From Caenimonas koreensis DSM 17982 (GTDB lineage Bacteria; Pseudomonadota; Gammaproteobacteria; Burkholderiales; Burkholderiaceae_C), in assembly GCF_009646335.1 (NCBI RefSeq), contig NZ_WJBU01000013.1, positions 62,001 to 126,000 of the forward strand: a stretch of 64,000 bases of DNA, read 5' to 3'. How positions within the stretch are numbered: position 1 is the stretch's first letter; each line of letters begins with the position of its first letter. The notes beneath the pieces are model-generated. The model saw nothing but the letters and a program-made list of their open reading frames with translations, was not told the origin of the DNA and did no database searches. Shown piece by piece: positions 1-10,745 of the stretch. Position numbers and translations under genes: made by a program.

Positions 1-1120
1 CGCTCGGCCGGCCCTTCGCATCCATCAGGCTGATCAGGCCTTCGCCCACGGCGAGTTCGGTGATGGCCGATTCGATATCCAGCCCCGGCTTCGGCCGCAT
101 CGTTTCCGCCGTCGCCTTTACGGCCTTCTGGTCGCGTGGCGTAAAAGCGCGCAGCGCATGCTGCACGCGATTGCCCAGTTGTGCGAGCACGGAATCCGGA
201 ATATCGAGCGGGTTCTGCGTCACGAAATACACGCCGACACCCTTGGAGCGCACCAGCCGCACAACAAGCTCGATGCGCTCGACCAGGATCTTCGGCGCTT
301 CGTCAAACAGCAAATGCGCCTCGTCGAAGAAGAACACGAGCTTGGGCTTTTCGGGGTCGCCGATTTCCGGCAGCTGCTCAAACAGCTCCGACAGCATCCA
401 CAACAGGAAGGTGGCGTAAAGGCGAGGGGAGTTGAGCAGCTTGTCGGCAGCCAGGATGTTCACGATGCCCAGGCCCTTCTCATCCGTTTGCAAGAAGTCC
501 TGGATGTTGAGCATCGGCTCGCCGAAGAAGCTCGTGCCGCCTTGCGTCTCGATCTGCAGCAGGCCGCGCTGGATGATGCCGATGCTGGCCGGGCTGATGT
601 TGCCGTACTCGGTGCGGTAGTCGCCCGCCGTGTCGCCCACGAGCTGCAGCATGGCGCGCAGGTCTTTCAAATCGAGCAGCAGCATGCCCTGGTCGTCGGC
701 GATCTTGAACACGAGGTTCAGGACGCCCGCCTGCGTTTCATTCAGGCCCAGCATGCGGCCCAGCAGCAGCGGGCCCATGTCGGAGATGGTTGCTCGCACC
801 GGGTGGCCTTGCTCGCCGAACACGTCCCACAGCGTGGTGGGCGCAGCGAAGGGCTCGGGCGTGGGCAAACCGCGATCCTTGATGACGGCGGCCATCTTTT
901 CGGGAATCTTGCCGGCCTGGCTGATTCCGGTCAGGTCGCCTTTGACGTCGGCCATGAAGACGGGCACGCCAATCTTCGAGAAGTTCTCGGCCATCGTCTG
1001 CAATGTCACGGTCTTGCCGGTGCCGGTGGCGCCTGTGATCAGGCCGTGGCGATTGGCCAGGCCGGGCAGCAGGAGGCATTCGGTCTGTGCATTCTTCGCG
1101 ATGAGGAGCGGGGTGGCCAT
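1..1120 (-). CDS. HerA-like helicase/ATPase (DUF853, YjgR-type), C-terminus outside window
   Basis: P-loop ATPase of the HerA/FtsK-like group, close in layout to E. coli YjgR; its cellular role is not firmly established. Reading from the ATG at 1118-1120, the Walker A motif GATGTGKT is at residues 30-37 and the Walker B/DEAH box (FFFDEAH) is near residues 264-269. About 373 codons are visible and the frame is still open at base 1, so the C-terminus lies outside the window; family members are about 500 residues. The gene diverges from yebC across roughly 70 bases that must hold both promoters. The family call is firm; the function in DNA handling is inferred from the fold. Confidence 0.85.
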   Translation of the reverse strand, partial: MATPLLIAKNAQTECLLLPGLANRHGLITGATGTGKTVTLQTMAENFSKIGVPVFMADVKGDLTGISQAGKIPEKMAAVIKDRGLPTPEPFAAPTTLWDVFGEQGHPVRATISDMGPLLLGRMLGLNETQAGVLNLVFKIADDQGMLLLDLKDLRAMLQLVGDTAGDYRTEYGNISPASIGIIQRGLLQIETQGGTSFFGEPMLNIQDFLQTDEKGLGIVNILAADKLLNSPRLYATFLLWMLSELFEQLPEIGDPEKPKLVFFFDEAHLLFDEAPKILVERIELVVRLVRSKGVGVYFVTQNPLDIPDSVLAQLGNRVQHALRAFTPRDQKAVKATAETMRPKPGLDIESAITELAVGEGLISLMDAKGRPS

Positions 1121-1189
1121 GGTGTGAAAAGTAGAATCAGGGTCACAGCAATATAGCAATGCCGAGCAGGGCGCAAAGGAACTTCATTC

Positions 1190-1915
1190 GTGGCCGGACA
1201 CAGTAAATGGGCGAACATCCAGCATCGCAAGGGTCGCCAGGACGAAAAGCGCGGCAAAGTCTGGACGCGCGTCATCCGCGAAATCATGGTCGCAGCCCGC
1301 CTGGGCGGCGGCGACCTCAGCATCAATCCGCGCCTGCGCCTGGCCGTTGAAAAGGCCAAGGCCGCCAACCTGCCGATCGAAACCGTCAAGCGCAACATCG
1401 ACAAGGCCACGGGCAACCTCGAAGGCGTCAACTACCAGGAAATCCGCTACGAGGGCTACGGCATCGGCGGCGCAGCCATCATCGTCGACACGATGACTGA
1501 CAACCACGTGCGCACCGTCGCCGAAGTGCGGCATGCCTTCAGCAAGTACGGCGGCAGCATGGGCACCAATGGCTCGGTGGCCTTCCAGTTCCGCAATGTC
1601 GGCCAGCTGATCCTCGCGCCCGGCACGAATGAAGACAAGGTCATGGAAGTGGCGCTCGAAGCAGGTGCGCAAGACGTGATCACCGATGCCGATGGCGCGA
1701 TCGAGGTGCTCACCGAACCTGGCGACTTCGAGGCGGTGAAGAACGCGCTGGAAGCCGCGGGCCTGAAGGCCGAAATCGCCGGCGTGACGATGCGTGCCGA
1801 CAACATGGTTGAACTCACGGGTGAAGACGCCGTGAAGATGCAGAAGCTGCTCGATGTGATCGAAGACCTGGACGACGTGCAAGACGTCTTCCACAACGCG
1901 GAAATAGAACAATGA
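1190..1915 (+). CDS. yebC: YebC/PmpR-family protein
   Basis: The 241-residue product begins [15 protein letters not shown], the diagnostic N-terminus of the YebC/TACO1 family, and has the usual family length. Members have been described both as DNA-binding regulators (PmpR) and as factors that relieve ribosome stalling during translation. The start is a GTG at 1190, chosen because it gives the canonical N-terminus and has an AAAGGA ribosome-binding site about nine bases upstream. It is the first gene of the co-directional run that continues with purD. A palindromic repeat fills the gap to purD. Confidence 0.95.
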   Translation: MAGHSKWANIQHRKGRQDEKRGKVWTRVIREIMVAARLGGGDLSINPRLRLAVEKAKAANLPIETVKRNIDKATGNLEGVNYQEIRYEGYGIGGAAIIVDTMTDNHVRTVAEVRHAFSKYGGSMGTNGSVAFQFRNVGQLILAPGTNEDKVMEVALEAGAQDVITDADGAIEVLTEPGDFEAVKNALEAAGLKAEIAGVTMRADNMVELTGEDAVKMQKLLDVIEDLDDVQDVFHNAEIEQ

Positions 1916-1920
1916 GCCCC

Positions 1921-1993
1921 CACGCTCCGCACCTTGTGCTTTCGCTGCCCCCCGAGGGGGCTGGCCTCCTAGAGGCGGCTCGTCGGAGGCACG
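1921..1993. repeat. Comamonad-type intergenic palindromic repeat carrying the purD Shine-Dalgarno site
   Basis: This intergenic stretch holds two adjacent hairpins. One is GCCCCC-CGA-GGGGGC at 1947-1961 and the other is GCCTC-CTA-GAGGC at 1964-1976. The general form (a CTCCGC-rich start, a CCCCCCGAGGGGG core and a GGAGGCAC end) resembles a repeat common between genes of Comamonadaceae; this is from memory and was not searched. The 3' end contributes GGAGG at 1985-1989, five bases before the purD ATG. The element therefore supplies the ribosome-binding site of the next gene. Confidence 0.7.
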
Positions 1994-1994
1994 A

Positions 1995-3296
1995 ATGAAG
2001 GTTTTAGTTATCGGTGGCGGCGGCCGCGAACATGCGCTCGCCTGGAAGCTCGCCCAGTCGCCCAAGTTGCAGGCTGTTTACGTGGCCCCGGGCAATGGCG
2101 GCACAACGCTCGACTCGCGGCTTGAAAACGTGCCCATCACCGACATCGTGCAGCTGCGAAAGTGGGCCATCGACAACAAGATCCAGCTCACCGTGGTCGG
2201 CCCTGAAGGTCCCTTGGCTGCTGGTGTGGTCGATGAATTCCGCGCGCACAACCTGCGCGTGTTCGGCCCCACGAAGCAGGCCGCGCAGCTGGAAAGCTCC
2301 AAGGCCTTTTCAAAGGCGTTCATGAAGCGCCATGGCATTCCCACGGCGGAATACGAAACCTTCTCCGATGCAGCGCTCGCCCATGCCTATGTGGACAAGA
2401 AGGGCGCGCCCATCGTCGTGAAGGCAGACGGCCTTGCGGCAGGCAAGGGCGTGGTCGTGGCCACCACGCTCGCCGAGGCGCACGACGCCATCGACTTCAT
2501 GCTGCTCGACAACACGCTTGGCGTGCAGCACAACGATGGCGGCGCGCGCGTCGTGATCGAAGAATTCCTCGTCGGCGAAGAGGCCAGCTTCATCGTGATG
2601 TGCGACGGCAAGAACGTTGCCGCGCTTGCCACCTCGCAAGACCACAAGCGCCTGCTCGACGGTGACGAAGGCCCCAACACCGGCGGCATGGGCGCGTATT
2701 CGCCAGCGCCCGTTGTCACACCCGACGTGCATGCGCGTGCCATGCGCGAGATCATCCTGCCCACGATCAAGGGCATGGAAAAAGACGGCATCCCGTTCAC
2801 CGGCTTCCTGTATGCGGGCCTGATGATCGACGCCAAGGGCCATCCGAAAACGCTCGAATTCAACTGCCGCATGGGCGACCCGGAGACGCAGCCGATCATG
2901 ATGCGGCTGAAGACCGACCTGTACGACGTGATGCTGCACGCCACCTCCGGCACGCTCGACCAGATCGACATGGAGTGGGACAGGCGGCCCGCGCTCGGCG
3001 TGGTGATGGCGGCCGAGGGGTATCCGCTGAATCCGCGCAAGGGCGATGTAATCACCGGCCTGCCCAAGCACGAGAGTGACGACGTGACGGTGTTCCACGC
3101 AGGTACCCAGGCGGTGGACGGCAACACAGTGACTTCCGGTGGCCGCGTGTTGTGCGTCACCGCGCTGGCTGATACCGTCAAGTCGGCGCAGCAACGCGCC
3201 TATGAAGTCGCGGAGCAGATTCATTTCAAGGGCGCGCAGTATCGCAAGGACATCGGCCACCGCGCCATCCGCGATCACGGCGCTCCCAAAAGCTGA
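1995..3296 (+). CDS. purD: Phosphoribosylamine-glycine ligase (GARS)
   Basis: PurD catalyses the ATP-dependent joining of glycine to 5-phosphoribosylamine, the second step of de novo purine synthesis, in the cytosol. The 433-residue length matches the family (E. coli 429). The N-terminus [18 protein letters not shown] is the PurD signature. The ATP-grasp core includes [15 protein letters not shown] near residue 150, and the metal/ATP-site region [11 protein letters not shown] lies near residue 290. The ATG at 1995 is preceded by GGAGG, which belongs to the upstream repeat. It sits in the yebC-purD-hemF run; purL, another purine gene, lies at the other end of the window. Confidence 0.97.
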   Translation: MKVLVIGGGGREHALAWKLAQSPKLQAVYVAPGNGGTTLDSRLENVPITDIVQLRKWAIDNKIQLTVVGPEGPLAAGVVDEFRAHNLRVFGPTKQAAQLESSKAFSKAFMKRHGIPTAEYETFSDAALAHAYVDKKGAPIVVKADGLAAGKGVVVATTLAEAHDAIDFMLLDNTLGVQHNDGGARVVIEEFLVGEEASFIVMCDGKNVAALATSQDHKRLLDGDEGPNTGGMGAYSPAPVVTPDVHARAMREIILPTIKGMEKDGIPFTGFLYAGLMIDAKGHPKTLEFNCRMGDPETQPIMMRLKTDLYDVMLHATSGTLDQIDMEWDRRPALGVVMAAEGYPLNPRKGDVITGLPKHESDDVTVFHAGTQAVDGNTVTSGGRVLCVTALADTVKSAQQRAYEVAEQIHFKGAQYRKDIGHRAIRDHGAPKS

Positions 3297-3309
3297 AAGC
3301 GATCAAGCT

Positions 3310-4221
3310 ATGACCGACGTCGACATGGTGCGTGACTACCTGCTGGACTTGCAGGAGCGGATCGTCACGGAGTTCTCCTCCATCGATGGCGGCCACTTCA
3401 TCAAGGAAAAGTGGAAGAAGGAGAAGGGCGAGCCGCTGCAGGGCGACGGCATCACCCGCATCATGGAAGGCGGCTCGGTGTTCGAGCGTGCAGGCTGCGG
3501 TTTTTCGCATGTGGTGGGCGACAAGCTACCGCCCTCGGCCACACACAACCGGCCTGAGCTCACGGGCGCGGCTTTCGAAGCGCTGGGCGTGTCACTCGTG
3601 TTCCACCCGCGCAACCCGTATGCGCCAACGGTCCACATGAACGTGCGCATGCTCGCCGCGATTCCCGCTCAGGGCGAGCCGGTGTTCTGGTTCGGCGGCG
3701 GCATGGACTTGACGCCGTATTACGGCTTTGAAGAAGACGCCGTGTTCTTCCACAGCGTGTGCAAATCCACGCTTGAGCCCTTCGGCGCGGACAAGTATCC
3801 GAAGTTCAAGACGTGGTGTGACGAGTACTTTTACCTGAAGCACCGCAACGAGCAGCGCGGCATTGGCGGCATCTTCTTCGACGACTTTTCAGAAGGCGGC
3901 TTCAACAACGCCTTCGCGATGATGAGCTCGGTGGGCGACTCGTTCATTGATGCGTACGCGCCGATTCTCAAGATCCGCAAGGACACACCCTACGGCGAGC
4001 GCGAACGCGACTTCCAGCTGTACAGGCGCGGCCGCTACGTGGAGTTCAACCTGGTGTGGGACCGAGGCACGCACTTTGGCCTGCAATCGGGTGGCCGCAC
4101 CGAGTCGATCCTCATGTCGATGCCGCCGCTGGTGGCCTGGGCTTACCAGCGCCAGACCAAGCCCGGCTCACCCGAGGATGACCTGTACACGAAGTTCCTC
4201 GTGCGGCGGAACTGGATTTGA
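3310..4221 (+). CDS. hemF: Oxygen-dependent coproporphyrinogen III oxidase
   Basis: HemF performs the two oxidative decarboxylations that turn coproporphyrinogen III into protoporphyrinogen IX, using O2, in heme synthesis. The 303-residue product has the family's usual size. Visible signatures are the conserved stretches [37 protein letters not shown] and [10 protein letters not shown], and a C-terminal region [20 protein letters not shown]. The ATG at 3310 follows the purD stop by 13 bases. The gene's TGA overlaps a TTG start for nadD, which suggests translational coupling. Presence of the aerobic enzyme fits an oxygen-respiring organism. Confidence 0.97.
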   Translation: MTDVDMVRDYLLDLQERIVTEFSSIDGGHFIKEKWKKEKGEPLQGDGITRIMEGGSVFERAGCGFSHVVGDKLPPSATHNRPELTGAAFEALGVSLVFHPRNPYAPTVHMNVRMLAAIPAQGEPVFWFGGGMDLTPYYGFEEDAVFFHSVCKSTLEPFGADKYPKFKTWCDEYFYLKHRNEQRGIGGIFFDDFSEGGFNNAFAMMSSVGDSFIDAYAPILKIRKDTPYGERERDFQLYRRGRYVEFNLVWDRGTHFGLQSGGRTESILMSMPPLVAWAYQRQTKPGSPEDDLYTKFLVRRNWI

Positions 4222-4823
4222 CCGGTCCCGGTCCAGCGCGTATCGGCGTGTTTGGCGGCGCGTTCGACCCGCCGCATGTGGCGCATGTGGCGCTCGCACG
4301 GGCAGCCGTCAGCCAGCTCGCGCTTGATGAGCTGCGCATCTTCCCGACGGGGCAGGCGTGGCACAAATCCAATCAACTGACGCCTCCTGACGACAGGCTG
4401 GCCATGGCGCAAATTGCTTTTGGCGGCCTTGCGCGCACCGTGGTTGACGACAGGGAACTGCGCCGCCCCGGCGCGACCTACACCGTCGATACGCTGCGTG
4501 AACTGGTTGCACAGCACCCCCACGCGCAGATTTTCCTGGTGATGGGGCAAGACCAGGCCGTGGCATTTCCCAGCTGGCGCGAGTGGCAGGCGATTCTTGC
4601 GATGGCGACGCTCGCTGTGGCAGCGCGGCCATCAGCCATTGCGGCGCATGACCACCCTGGCTTGCCTGCGCAGGCCCGGGTGCAGCCGCTGGCGCTGCCC
4701 GCCATGCCCGACAGTGCCACCCACATTCGACAACTTGTGGCTCGCGGCGAGGGAATCGCCGAGCTAGTGCCACAGGGCGTTGCAAGTTATATTGCCTCCC
4801 ATCACCTTTACCAACGTACCTGA
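4218..4823 (+). CDS. nadD: Nicotinate-nucleotide adenylyltransferase
   Basis: NadD transfers AMP from ATP to nicotinate mononucleotide to make deamido-NAD. The 201-residue product carries the nucleotidyltransferase motif [15 protein letters not shown] near the N-terminus, with the HxxH histidines, and a late DSATHIRQ that stands in for the usual ISSTxIR motif. The TTG at 4218 overlaps the hemF stop codon; no better start lies upstream of the GVFGG motif, so the start is reasonable but not certain. Its stop overlaps the ATG of rsfS (TGATG). The nadD-rsfS-rlmH order is widely conserved in bacteria. Confidence 0.93.
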   Translation: MTGPGPARIGVFGGAFDPPHVAHVALARAAVSQLALDELRIFPTGQAWHKSNQLTPPDDRLAMAQIAFGGLARTVVDDRELRRPGATYTVDTLRELVAQHPHAQIFLVMGQDQAVAFPSWREWQAILAMATLAVAARPSAIAAHDHPGLPAQARVQPLALPAMPDSATHIRQLVARGEGIAELVPQGVASYIASHHLYQRT

Positions 4824-5650
4824 TGACCCAAGAAGCCGCAGCCAAGAAAGACACGCAAAGACTCCAGAGAGCCATCATCGATGGCCTCGAGGATGTGAAG
4901 GCACAGGACATCGCGGTGTTCAATACCGAGCACTTGTCGCCATTGTTCGAGCGCGTCATCGTGGCGTCGGGGACATCCAACAGGCAAACCAAGGCGCTGG
5001 CCGCCAGCGTGCGCGATGCAGTGCGTGAAGCCGGCTTTGCCAAGCCGCGCATCGAAGGCGAAGAAAACGGCGAATGGATCATCGTGGACTGCGGCGCCGC
5101 CGTGGCGCACATCATGCAGCCGGCGATCCGCACCTATTACCACCTCGAAGAGATCTGGGGCGAAAAGCCCGTTCGCCTGAAGTTCGGCGCGGCCAAGCCG
5201 GTGATTGCACAGGCTGAAGAGCCGGCGAAGAAGGCAGGCAAGACGGCTGGAAAGACAACGGGCAAAGCAACGGGCAAAACCGCAGCCAAACCGGCAGGCA
5301 AGACAGCCGGCAAGTCAGCAGCCAAACCCGCAGCGAAAAAGCCCGGGAAGATCGACCCGCGCACTCAGCTCACGAGCGATCCGCGCAGCGATCCGGTGAA
5401 CGATCCGCGCAAGGCGGCGGAGCCGGTGCCCGACATGGCACCCGAAAAACCGTCTCGCGCGCAAAAGGCAAGGGCGGCTGCGGCGTGCGCTGATGCCGCG
5501 GGCGCAGCGCCGGCAAAGAAAGCTTCTTCGCGATCGTCGCCTGCCAAGGCGGCGCCGAGAAGTGCGTCGCGCGCCCCTGTGAAATCTGCTGGCGCCGGAA
5601 AAAAACCAGCCACCAGGTCTTCCAGCAAGAGCCCTTCTCGCAGTAAATGA
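4823..5650 (+). CDS. rsfS: Ribosomal silencing factor RsfS with long basic C-terminal tail
   Basis: Residues 1 to about 125 form the RsfS/Iojap domain, which binds ribosomal protein uL14 on the large subunit and blocks subunit joining. The RsfS fold shows as [20 protein letters not shown], with [14 protein letters not shown] and [10 protein letters not shown] at its end. Family members are normally about 105-150 residues, but this one has 275. The extra 145 residues are low-complexity: (K-T-A-G-K)-like repeats at about 131-180, a short DPR-rich stretch, then Ala/Lys/Ser/Arg-rich sequence resembling histone-H1-like bacterial tails. Its start overlaps the nadD stop and its stop overlaps the rlmH ATG, so the tail is not a sequencing run-on into noncoding DNA. 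Confidence 0.93.
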   Translation: MTQEAAAKKDTQRLQRAIIDGLEDVKAQDIAVFNTEHLSPLFERVIVASGTSNRQTKALAASVRDAVREAGFAKPRIEGEENGEWIIVDCGAAVAHIMQPAIRTYYHLEEIWGEKPVRLKFGAAKPVIAQAEEPAKKAGKTAGKTTGKATGKTAAKPAGKTAGKSAAKPAAKKPGKIDPRTQLTSDPRSDPVNDPRKAAEPVPDMAPEKPSRAQKARAAAACADAAGAAPAKKASSRSSPAKAAPRSASRAPVKSAGAGKKPATRSSSKSPSRSK

Positions 5651-6114
5651 AGCTGGTGGTCGTTGCGGTCGGCCAGCGGGTTCCCGACTGGGCCAGCACC
5701 GCGTGGGACGACTACGCCAAGCGCTTTCCGCCTGAGCTCAAAGTCGAGCTCAAGGCCGTGAAGACCGAGCCGCGCGGCTCCAAGACCATCGAAACCCTGT
5801 ATGCCGCCGAGCGCCAGCGCATCGAGCAAGCCATCCCCAAGGGGGCGCACGTTGTCGCGCTCGATGAGCGGGGCACATCGCTCACCACCGTTGCGCTTGC
5901 CGCGCGCCTGAAGGCATGGCAGATGCAGGGTGGCGACGTTGCTATCGTCATCGGCGGCCCCGACGGGCTGGACCCGGCGTTCAAGCAAGCTGCGCACGAG
6001 AAAATCCGCCTGTCTGACCTGACGCTGCCACACGCCATGGTGCGTGTGTTGCTCGTCGAGCAGCTGTACCGCGCCTGGTCAGTCAATGCCAACCATCCGT
6101 ACCACCGTGAGTGA
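5647..6114 (+). CDS. rlmH: 23S rRNA (pseudouridine1915-N3)-methyltransferase
   Basis: RlmH is a SPOUT-class methyltransferase that acts on 70S ribosomes at pseudouridine 1915 of helix 69. The 155-residue length is exactly family-typical. The signatures are LDERG near residue 75, the SAM-binding knot sequence IVIGGPDGL, and the C-terminal [20 protein letters not shown] followed by NHPYHRE. The ATG overlaps the rsfS stop (ATGA). Its 3' end overlaps the start of maf, so the block is probably one transcript of ribosome-related genes. Confidence 0.97.
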   Translation: MKLVVVAVGQRVPDWASTAWDDYAKRFPPELKVELKAVKTEPRGSKTIETLYAAERQRIEQAIPKGAHVVALDERGTSLTTVALAARLKAWQMQGGDVAIVIGGPDGLDPAFKQAAHEKIRLSDLTLPHAMVRVLLVEQLYRAWSVNANHPYHRE

Positions 6115-6712
6115 TTTCATCTACCTCGCCTCGCAAAGCCCGCGCCGGCGGCAGTTGCTGGAGCAGCTTGGCATTCGCTACGAGCTGCTGCTGCCCGACC
6201 CGGGCGAAGACACCGAAACAATCGAGCAAGTGATGGGCTCTGAGGCGCCGGCGCGCTATGTGCAGCGCGTCACTGGCCTGAAGCTCGACGCAGCGTTGGC
6301 GCGGCTGAAGCAACGCGGCTTGCCGCCAGCGCCCGTGCTGTGTTCGGACACGACTGTGGCGTTGGGCCGCACGATCTACGGCAAGCCGCAGGACGAGCGC
6401 GACGCCGCCCGCATGTTGCGCGAGCTGTCGGGCCACACGCATCGCGTGCTCACGGCCGTGGCGCTGGGCGTCGGGCGCCGGCGCTTGCAGGCGCTGAGCG
6501 AATCCCGCGTCACATTTACTCCTCTCTCGCGCGCAGACATCCAGGCCTATGTGGCCAGCGGCGAGCCGATGGGCAAGGCCGGCGCCTATGCCATCCAGGG
6601 CCGCGCTGCGGCGTGGATATCGCATATCAGCGGCAGCTATTCCGGCATCATGGGCCTGCCCATGCACGAGACGGCGCAATTGTTGCGGCAGGCGGGGCGG
6701 GCCGCGACCTAA
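6107..6712 (+). CDS. maf: Maf-family nucleoside-triphosphate pyrophosphatase
   Basis: Maf proteins hydrolyse non-canonical or pyrimidine nucleotides (dTTP/UTP type, as YhdE) as a house-cleaning activity and have been linked to septum inhibition. The motif [12 protein letters not shown] at the N-terminus, CSDTTVALG in the middle and [12 protein letters not shown] near the C-terminus are diagnostic. The start is ambiguous: GTG at 6107 gives [13 protein letters not shown], the usual family beginning, while ATG at 6086 would add seven residues; neither has a clear Shine-Dalgarno site. Either start overlaps rlmH. In E. coli maf(yhdE) is next to rng; here another gene lies between them. Confidence 0.93.
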   Translation: MSDFIYLASQSPRRRQLLEQLGIRYELLLPDPGEDTETIEQVMGSEAPARYVQRVTGLKLDAALARLKQRGLPPAPVLCSDTTVALGRTIYGKPQDERDAARMLRELSGHTHRVLTAVALGVGRRRLQALSESRVTFTPLSRADIQAYVASGEPMGKAGAYAIQGRAAAWISHISGSYSGIMGLPMHETAQLLRQAGRAAT

Positions 6713-6777
6713 GTCTCCAGCGGAACCCAGGCGCCGCCTTTGTTACTCATTCCACATCAACTGATGAGGAATGCATC

Positions 6778-9153
6778 GTGAGTCTTCTCAGCCGTATTGC
6801 CGGCGCAGCCAGGCGCGAACGCATCCAGCAAACTTCGAGCGAGGAGTCTGCACCCCTGCTGAAGCCGGGCCAGGGAAAGGCCCCGCCCGCTGAAGCACAC
6901 ACTATGAGCGGCATGCTCGCGGCGGATGCCGACATCGTCCAGCTGCGTGACGATATCGCGGCAGGCATCACCACACTGATAGCCGCCGTGCAGAAGCGCG
7001 ATGACGATCAGATGCTGGCCGCTCAGCAAGACCTCAATGCTGCGCTGCAGGGTCTCTTTGAATTCGGCCTCGCAGTCGACGAGGAACTGGCCCTGATCGT
7101 GGCTGAAAAGCTCGACGAATTGCCCGGCGGGGAACTTGCAGAACTGGACGAGCTGCTGGCCGAGCTCGAGTGGGATGGCGACATGCCGTCGGGCTTCCAG
7201 GTGTTGACCCAAGGCGTGAAGTCGGCCCTGGAGCAGCAGGCCATGACCGAGGCGGCCAAGGACCCCGCCGAGTTCGCACACTGGAAGCGTGAACACCGCG
7301 ACATCGGCGTACAGCTGAACTGGCTGGCCAAACCCATGAGCGGCAGCACCACCCTGGGCCGTGCCGCAGCAACGCTGCCCAGCTTGATGGAGCGTGACGA
7401 CGGCACCTTGCGCAGCGCGCTCAAGCCCGACGGCACCGCCCCGCAGCGACTGGTGCACGACTTCGAGCAGCACGTGGCCTTGTTGCTGCGCGACTGGAGC
7501 AACGCGCGGCTGGTCTGCCTGAAATACAACCTCGACCATTTGCCCGCGCCCTTGGACGCACGATCGGCTGGATGCGTGAACATCATTGCGCGGCAGCTCG
7601 CAGCTATCCTGGACAAGCGCGGCGTGAACGAGCCATTTCCCGAGCCGATGATCCTGCAGCTGGCCAACAACGCGATCGATCCGGATGTGCTGGCGGGTTG
7701 GTTGAGCGAAGGCCGGGTCGATGCGCAGCATGTCGAGTCAGTTTTCGCCCGCTGGTCCACTCACTCGCTGGAGCAGGTCGCGGCTCTTGAAGCACGCGAT
7801 CCGCACAAGTACGGCGAACTGGCCGGGTACGCGAACGCAGTCCTGCACGAGCGCAAGCATGACGGGTTTGTTCCCGCAGCGCCCATGCTGGCGCACGCAT
7901 CGGCGTCACGCTTTTTCCGCGTTGACTCGCGCATGTCAGTCGCCCTTGAGCAAGCGGCCGACACGTCGCGCAAGTTCGTCGCGCGCTACACCACCTGGGG
8001 TTCGCGCCTGAGCCTCGGGTCGGTGCTGAACACCACGCTGCGCTACCTCACACTCAGCGAGCCTGCACGCAGGTTCGGCAACTGGGTGCAGCGTGGGCAT
8101 GACTCCGGCGCGCGCTATGCGGCGGGTGCGGTCATCAAGGGGCTGGCCAGCGTGACGGGTGGCGCATCGGCCATCGTGGCGAGCACGGTCACGGTCGCGG
8201 AAACGATTGTGTCGAATGTCGTCAACATCAGCGCGCGCGCTATCGGGGGCCTCACGCTCGCCCTGGCAGGCGCAGGCGCGAAGCTCGTGGGGCTGCTGAG
8301 CCCGTCGGCAGATCGCGCGGGCGACAAGATCGTGGGCACGGCCAAGGGTCTTGTGAACGGCATCTCGCTTGTGGCACCCAAGGGCCGGCAAGTCGCGATC
8401 CCGCCGCAGCTGGTCGGGCGCGCTGCCAAGCTTGCTCTGCTCGCGCGTATCACCGGCAGCACGACGGCTGCCGTTAGTGAGATGGACCTGCCGCATGGGT
8501 TCACGCGGGCGCATCTCGGCATCATTCCGCGGGAGATCCTTTCGGTCGAAGGCGGCGGCTCGGGCACGGTCACCAAGCTGCGTTTCGACGAGAAAAGGGG
8601 CGTGCTCACGGGCGACCGGTGGTCGGGGTTGAAGGTGGGTGTGTACGTGGAGGAAGACGAGCAGGGCAACGGCATTGCATTTCACCTCTCGTTTGTGGGC
8701 ACGCAGGCTGGCCGCCCGGCGACGTTGAAAAGCGATGCCGCGCAGAGCTTCTTCGGCTTTGAAGACAGTGCATTCCAGGAGGCCGACGCACTGGTCAAGG
8801 CGTTCGTGCAGCGCTACGGCGCGGACCGCGTCAAGCTGCAAGGCCACTCGCTGGGCGGCGGGCTCGCGCAATGGGCCGGCATCCGCAACAGCGGCGGCGA
8901 CTACCCCGTGCAGGTCACGTGCTTCAACGCGGCTGGCCTTCACATCGCCATGCGCAACCGCCTGGGCGACGCACTGATCGCCCGCTCCGATGTGGAGCAC
9001 TTCAACACCGCGAAGGACGTGCTCAGTCAGCGTGTGGAAGGGGCGCGCTCGCCGTTCCTGGGTGCACAGGTCGGCCGCCGCTATGTCATTCCGGACAGTA
9101 AAGGCCACTCGCTGAGGCATCACGTGGACGGCCTCGAGCAACTGGCTGCGTAG
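6778..9153 (+). CDS. Large protein with C-terminal class-3-lipase-like hydrolase domain
   Basis: The 791-residue product is not a recognised named family. Residues about 650-791 look like an alpha/beta-hydrolase of the lipase class 3 type: GHSLGGGLAQW has the nucleophile elbow GxSxG with Ser691, and His777/781/782 near the end are candidate catalytic histidines. Residues 1-440 are acidic to mixed and helical in character. Residues about 450-510 form a glycine/alanine-rich hydrophobic segment that could contact membrane. No signal peptide is seen. The GTG at 6778 is chosen because TGAGGA lies eight bases upstream and the frame before it is the maf shadow. Substrate, location and role are unknown; a phospholipid substrate is only a guess from the fold. 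Confidence 0.7.
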   Translation: MSLLSRIAGAARRERIQQTSSEESAPLLKPGQGKAPPAEAHTMSGMLAADADIVQLRDDIAAGITTLIAAVQKRDDDQMLAAQQDLNAALQGLFEFGLAVDEELALIVAEKLDELPGGELAELDELLAELEWDGDMPSGFQVLTQGVKSALEQQAMTEAAKDPAEFAHWKREHRDIGVQLNWLAKPMSGSTTLGRAAATLPSLMERDDGTLRSALKPDGTAPQRLVHDFEQHVALLLRDWSNARLVCLKYNLDHLPAPLDARSAGCVNIIARQLAAILDKRGVNEPFPEPMILQLANNAIDPDVLAGWLSEGRVDAQHVESVFARWSTHSLEQVAALEARDPHKYGELAGYANAVLHERKHDGFVPAAPMLAHASASRFFRVDSRMSVALEQAADTSRKFVARYTTWGSRLSLGSVLNTTLRYLTLSEPARRFGNWVQRGHDSGARYAAGAVIKGLASVTGGASAIVASTVTVAETIVSNVVNISARAIGGLTLALAGAGAKLVGLLSPSADRAGDKIVGTAKGLVNGISLVAPKGRQVAIPPQLVGRAAKLALLARITGSTTAAVSEMDLPHGFTRAHLGIIPREILSVEGGGSGTVTKLRFDEKRGVLTGDRWSGLKVGVYVEEDEQGNGIAFHLSFVGTQAGRPATLKSDAAQSFFGFEDSAFQEADALVKAFVQRYGADRVKLQGHSLGGGLAQWAGIRNSGGDYPVQVTCFNAAGLHIAMRNRLGDALIARSDVEHFNTAKDVLSQRVEGARSPFLGAQVGRRYVIPDSKGHSLRHHVDGLEQLAA

Positions 9154-9185
9154 GCACAAGCGCCGGCGCTGTTATCCTCGCGCCG

Positions 9186-10661
<1,476 letters not shown>

Positions 10662-10686
10662 CTGCGCCTTTCAGCTGATTGCGTTC

Positions 10687-10727
10687 GGGGGTGGGCTGCG
10701 GCCGTCGGGCGGCCGTGACCCACCCCC
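10687..10727. terminator. Strong stem-loop between convergent genes
   Basis: GGGGGTGGG (10687-10695) pairs perfectly with CCCACCCCC (10719-10727). A nested CGGCC/GGCCG pair lies inside the loop. It falls between the 3' ends of rng (+) and the fusion gene (-), where a bidirectional terminator is expected. There is no run of T on either side, so factor-independent termination would be atypical. Confidence 0.55.
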
Positions 10728-10745
10728 AATCGCTCAGTACGTCAA

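Noticed and set aside
5215-5370. Lysine-rich repeats in rsfS as a possible CRISPR or tandem-array locus
   Set aside because: The repeats are coding, short and irregular, and have no spacers; they are a protein low-complexity region.
6340-6777. Upstream extension of the lipase-like protein to an earlier start
   Set aside because: This part overlaps maf in a different frame. The GTG at 6778 has a good Shine-Dalgarno site, so the extension is not needed.
6778-9153. Type VI secretion effector identity for the lipase-like protein
   Set aside because: No VgrG, PAAR, immunity gene or other secretion genes are near and no effector motif was recognised; left as unknown.
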